Source of the DNA: Setophaga petechia | Taxonomy: Eukaryota; Chordata; Aves; Passeriformes; Parulidae | Reading direction: 5' to 3' | Length of the DNA stretch: 64,000 bases | Assembly: GCA_024362935.1 (NCBI GenBank) | Contig: JANCRA010000010.1 | Span: 13,322,501 to 13,386,500, forward strand | Shown here: piece by piece, positions 54,023-64,000 of the stretch | How positions within the stretch are numbered: position 1 is the stretch's first letter | Layout of the letters: every line of letters begins with the position of its first letter | Translations under genes and position numbers: made by a program | The notes under the pieces: model-generated | What the model saw: the letters and a program-made list of their open reading frames with translations, nothing else | What the model was told of the DNA's origin: nothing | Database searches by the model: none

Positions 54023-55720
54023 GGACTAATTTTTAGTTTGCAAGCAAAACTAAGCACAAAAGCAATCTGGCATTGCAGCTTGTGACCCAACAGGCAAAAA
54101 ACCAGAGGCACACACATGCCAGTTAAACAGTTACTGTGTACCTATTCCAGTTTTGACTTTCTGCCTACAATCATGCAAAAGAGATCAAACATTTATCAAA
54201 CCCCTGGGATTTTTTTTCTCCTAGTCTGCACACCTGCCAATTACCTACCCAAATGATTCTAACTTTTAGCCTTCCTGAAAAAAAAATCCACAGTGTCCAT
54301 TTAGACTTTCTATCAAAGGGTTTTTGGTTTCTTTTTCTGTTTGTTTGTTTTGCTGCAGCAATTGCCCATTTCTGAAAATACAATACAAAAATATAAAAGT
54401 CTAGACTATGCTTCAGGTCCCCTTAGAAAAATATAGAGTAGTAAGTAAAACAGATACAGTGGGACTTGATTTTCAGAAGAGATGTAATCTTTTCTAGGAA
54501 GGAAAGAAACACTTTTGGACCTCTGATGCTGCAAGGATTAGTTTGCAAAAAATTTTGCTTGATCCACAGTCACTTTTGACCTCATACACACTACGACACA
54601 CAAATTCCACAAATACTTCTGCTAACCAAGAGCCTGCAAACTATGGAAAGCAAAGAAAAACTTACAATATTTTAAAAAATATTTTTGTTGACATAACACA
54701 AATCCTTTCATACAATACCTTCTGAGATTAAGAGACTGAAAAAAAATATAAAAGAAAGCCAGAAGGAATTTCTGCATCCCTCAGAAAAACATGGATGAAT
54801 TGTCTTATGTTGAGTGGCTCTGGAAGAGTATAAGGACTGAATGCCCTAGCACTAGGGCTTATCTCACAAAATGTCCAGCTGTTATTTACTCACAGTTTTA
54901 TTTCATCTTAAAGCCAAGATGTAGAAAAATAAGATAGAATATCAAGGTCTTAGGATAGGATAAAACCTTAATGTCTGAGAAAAGAGATCCGTCTCAGAAA
55001 AACAAAACCTCCAAATATCAATATCATTTGGTCTGGGGCTCCTGCAAGTTTCGATGGGGGGTGTAGGAGAAATCCACACCAAAGCTTTGAAACTGATTCA
55101 AGTTTGTGCAGCACCTCTCATCAATTTCATGAGACAGTGAAACATCACTGTTTTATAAAAAATCCCTTTAGAACAATCCACTGTGATCCTCAATCTTCCT
55201 CAAAAATAATAAACAAGATTTTGTGTTGATGCAGCTTTGTGGAAACAAACACAACTGTACCTCATTCTAAAATGAGCAGCATACTAATTGGAAGTGATGA
55301 ATCAATTATTCCCCAGGAATTCAAGGCTATCAGCAGTCTGAGATCAGACACGGTAGTCTATACAGTTTTCACAAAATCCTGGTAAAAATAAGCACAGAAA
55401 AGCCACAGTGAGCTTCTACTGTACACTGAAACAGATTCCTCCCCTTCCCCACCTCATTTCTTTATGTTAAGCTGGTTTTACTTCACAATTTGAAGTGTTC
55501 TTATTCCTTCCTCACTGGAATTTTATTAATTCTTGTGAGCTGGATTAAAAGCATGCACAGAATAGCCCTTCACAGGTTAGAGTCAACACGGAGCCTTTCT
55601 GGGGGAGCCGTAAGTGTGAAAGCTTGTCAGCTCTTGGGCTGTAAATCCTACACCACTGAAGCGACACACGGTGCTCCCAAAGCCATCTGTGGTGTGTGCT
55701 CTCAGTGCTGAGTGCTTCAG

Positions 55721-55818
55721 CAGCAGAGCAATCCCACAGCTGGGCAGGAGCAGGGTCCCCTCTGTCCTGGAGCCTGGCAGCAGAGCAATCCCACCGCTCC
55801 AGCAGGGCTCCAGCAGGG
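55721..55818. repeat. Small nested tandem duplications
   Basis: CAGCAGAGCAATCCCACAGCT (55721-55741) recurs at 55778-55798 with one change, 57 bp apart. It is followed by two perfect 11-bp CTCCAGCAGGG units (55797-55818). The 57-bp spacing is a multiple of three, so a long - strand open frame survives across it. Confidence 0.8.
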
Positions 55819-56955
55819 CTTCCCTCTGTTCTGCTCTGTGTTCTTCCCTGCCTGCTGATTCTCCATGATGTTCTGTACAGCATCACTGACACTGCCTCAT
55901 TCCCAATCCAGGAATGCCTAGCCAGACCTCTGCTACCCACAGAACATTCCACTGCTTCTTGCAAGAACACAATTGCCAGCTCTGCAATCCTCACAGCAGC
56001 ACAAGCCAGCTTGGAACATCTAGAATTAATTCATTTTCCCACATCTTGTCATGCAACTCAATAGCACAGATTTTCCTTACAGACTTGGTGATGAATCTCA
56101 CCCTCAACCAGAAAGGAACATTTTATAAACCAATCCAGGCCTGGGTTTGGGCTGTTTTTCCTTCTCAGTGTTGTCACTAGATGAGGTTTGAACAGGCAAC
56201 AATAAGTGATTTGTTGAAGTGTGATTTAATTAGAGCAGCACAGATGTTTTCATTCATTTGTCCTATTTTCCAGTAAAGCGTGTTTCTCCTCTTCCACTGC
56301 AGATTAAAATACTTAATGGCTCTAATATGACCTGCACCTCCCTGTACCTGATGTTTCTCACCAATTCCCCTTTTAAACAGCCAAAAACAAGACAGCTTTG
56401 CTGTCAGAAATTGCTTCATGAGGGCCAGAAATTGTTCTTTCTCAATTGCACACTTCACACTCCCTGGAATACAGGTGCAGCTTTCTTAGCAACTGATTAT
56501 CCCCATCAGCTTTGCAATTCTGTGTCCATAAAGTATTAAACACAGGCCTGACCCAGCTTGCCAAACACAAAAGCAATACATTTCCAAACTCAGAACTGTA
56601 TCTGGTGCTTCTATCAGCTGTCACACTGCCAAGCAACAACATCAGAGCACCTTGTATTTTTCCACTTTATTAAAGACAAGTGAGAGGCAGCTTCTTCTTG
56701 CAACCACAGATAACTGTGATCTTCATTATTTCAATTAAAACCTATCAGAGAGTCCTTTTTCTTCATGGGGATGAAAAATGGTATAAAGAGTTAGAGTTAG
56801 TATAATTAAAACTCTAAATCCCCAAGAGCTCCTGTGCTGCTCTCTGAGGTTACAGAGATGGATCCATCACATGTAGGTGGCTTTGTACTTGGCTGTTTCT
56901 TTCAGGTCTTATCTCTGTGCACTCACTTATCAACTAAGGCAGCAAAGAGAGTTTC

Positions 56956-57042
56956 AGTTTGGGTTGGTTGGTTTGGGTTGGGTTTTTTCATGGTTGTGTT
57001 TGGGATTTTTTTGGTGTTGTTTGTTCTTGGGGTTTTTTTGTC
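56956..57042. repeat. G/T-rich low-complexity tract
   Basis: Irregular GGTTGGTTTGGGTT and GTTTTTTT words on the + strand. Strong strand asymmetry; not telomeric (no regular TTAGGG). Confidence 0.8.
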
Positions 57043-58078
57043 TCTTGATGATACCAAACTCCTCAAGTTCTGAGGCTCTCAAAGTTTTGATAGCGGGTTG
57101 AGTCAAACTTTGCTCTTTCTTTAGGTGTTAATCAGTAGCTATGGCTGGAGGGTTATGATTAGACAATTGCATTGTGAGCATATGTTTGGCTAATCTGCTG
57201 TTTTAAGAAAAAGAGAAGACAATCCCCAAATGAATGGACTGTCTGGATGAGAGGCACCAGGAGTGAAGTCAGAACTGAGCAGTACCTGGGGAAAGGTGAA
57301 TCTGGCAGTAGGAGATCGTGACAACTCATTGACCACCTACTCAAAGCATGCTCCAGACCCAAATGGAGGGAAGAACTGTGCCTTCAGACTAATTAGCAGG
57401 AGAAGCAAGAGATGGAACTAGCAAATAGGGGTGCAATCTGAGTAATCTGTAACCAAGGAATGTTGATGCCTTTGTTTATTAAGTTGTATAAAGAGTGTGA
57501 AGTTTGGATGATTGGTGAATTAACCTTCCATGGGTCACCACCCAGCTCCCCACTCGGCACAAACGAGAATAAAAAACAGGAATACCTGGCCTCAGCATGT
57601 GACTTGGCTCTGGCACCAGGTAATGAACGCATGTTGATGCCAAGTTTGAGCCATCTTCTTCATCTAGCCAATGCCAGCTCTGGGCCAGCCTGCAATCCTG
57701 TCAATTTCTGGCCACAGAAGCCACCCCCAGCCGAGGGCAGCCCTAGCTCCCTCACAACAGCAGCAGCTCCAGCCCCGCGGCCCACAAGGGACATTTCCAG
57801 TGGGACGCCGGAAGGATTTGTCCCGCGCCCGCCAGAAACGCTCATTTTCTCTCTCAGTTTTAGCGCACGGATTACCCAAAGCCGGGGAAGCCCCGGACGG
57901 GAGCGCTCCGCCCCGGCCAACCCACACCGGGCCGAGCCCCCGGGACCGCCCCTGACCTTCCCAACATGGCGGCAGCGCCCGCCCTCAGCAGCACTGTCGC
58001 GATAGCGCCGCGCTTCCGCCGCGCTTTACGGCAAGGCCGCCCGGCGGGGAGAGAGGCAGTGGCGGGGCTGGTCCCGCC

Positions 58079-63999
<5,921 letters not shown>

Positions 64000-64000
64000 A

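Larger units (their letters stand above)
53110..57755. other. Intergenic interval between GRIP2 and CCDC174
   Basis: No exon is recognised. The interval holds the T-rich tract, the small tandem duplication and the G/T-rich tract listed separately. If GRIP2 and CCDC174 are divergent neighbours as assigned, this roughly 4.9-kb stretch carries the 5' flanks of both. An untranslated GRIP2 exon could lie here unseen. Confidence 0.5.

Noticed and set aside
56956..57042. GGGTT-rich tract considered as interstitial telomeric repeat
   Set aside because: No regular six-base unit; just irregular G/T-rich sequence.
57460..58005. 181-codon + strand open frame ending in the CCDC174 promoter
   Set aside because: Low-complexity Pro/Ser/Arg translation driven by the island. 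It has no homology I recognise and stops before the real ATG.

Overview
The window looks like nuclear DNA of a bird. It is A+T-rich and sparsely coding, with spliced genes, two CpG islands, a short reverse-oriented fragment of an avian CR1 LINE, and two solo-LTR-like elements. Only two protein-coding loci can be supported. No tRNA, rRNA, CRISPR, operon or bacterial feature was seen. The bird assignment rests on the CR1 fragment, the low repeat density and the compact introns of the recognised gene; the species is not resolved.

Right end (about 57.75-64 kb): a CpG-island promoter and the first six coding exons of CCDC174 on the + strand. The exons are joined by canonical GT-AG introns and total 584 coding bases. 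The reading frame closes at every junction, and the gene runs off the right edge.

Middle (about 42-53 kb): two very similar 55-base coding exons on the - strand, at 52954-53008 and 42268-42322. Each starts with its own ATG, ends in a phase-1 GT donor and encodes an MPGWRK...CLQRMQ peptide. This is the palmitoylated N-terminal type known from the GRIP/ABP family of PDZ scaffolds. Together with the known vertebrate neighbourhood (GRIP2 upstream of and divergent from CCDC174), they are best read as alternative first coding exons of GRIP2. The downstream one lies in a strong CpG island. The upstream one lies in ordinary A+T-rich sequence and has a clear TATA-like element. Their products differ mainly in a second cysteine (Cys7) in the upstream version. 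This exon pair is the most interesting thing in the window.

Left part (1-42.3 kb): no exon was recognised. It is read as the large first intron of GRIP2, with the PDZ-coding exons expected beyond the left edge. It contains one of the LTR-like elements (the other lies at 45.7 kb, between the two GRIP2 exons), the CR1 remnant, simple repeats, a local 53-bp direct duplication and several A+T-rich, homeodomain-motif-rich stretches that could be conserved regulatory elements. The intergenic stretch between the GRIP2 5' end and CCDC174 (about 53.1-57.7 kb) shows only low-complexity DNA and a small tandem duplication.
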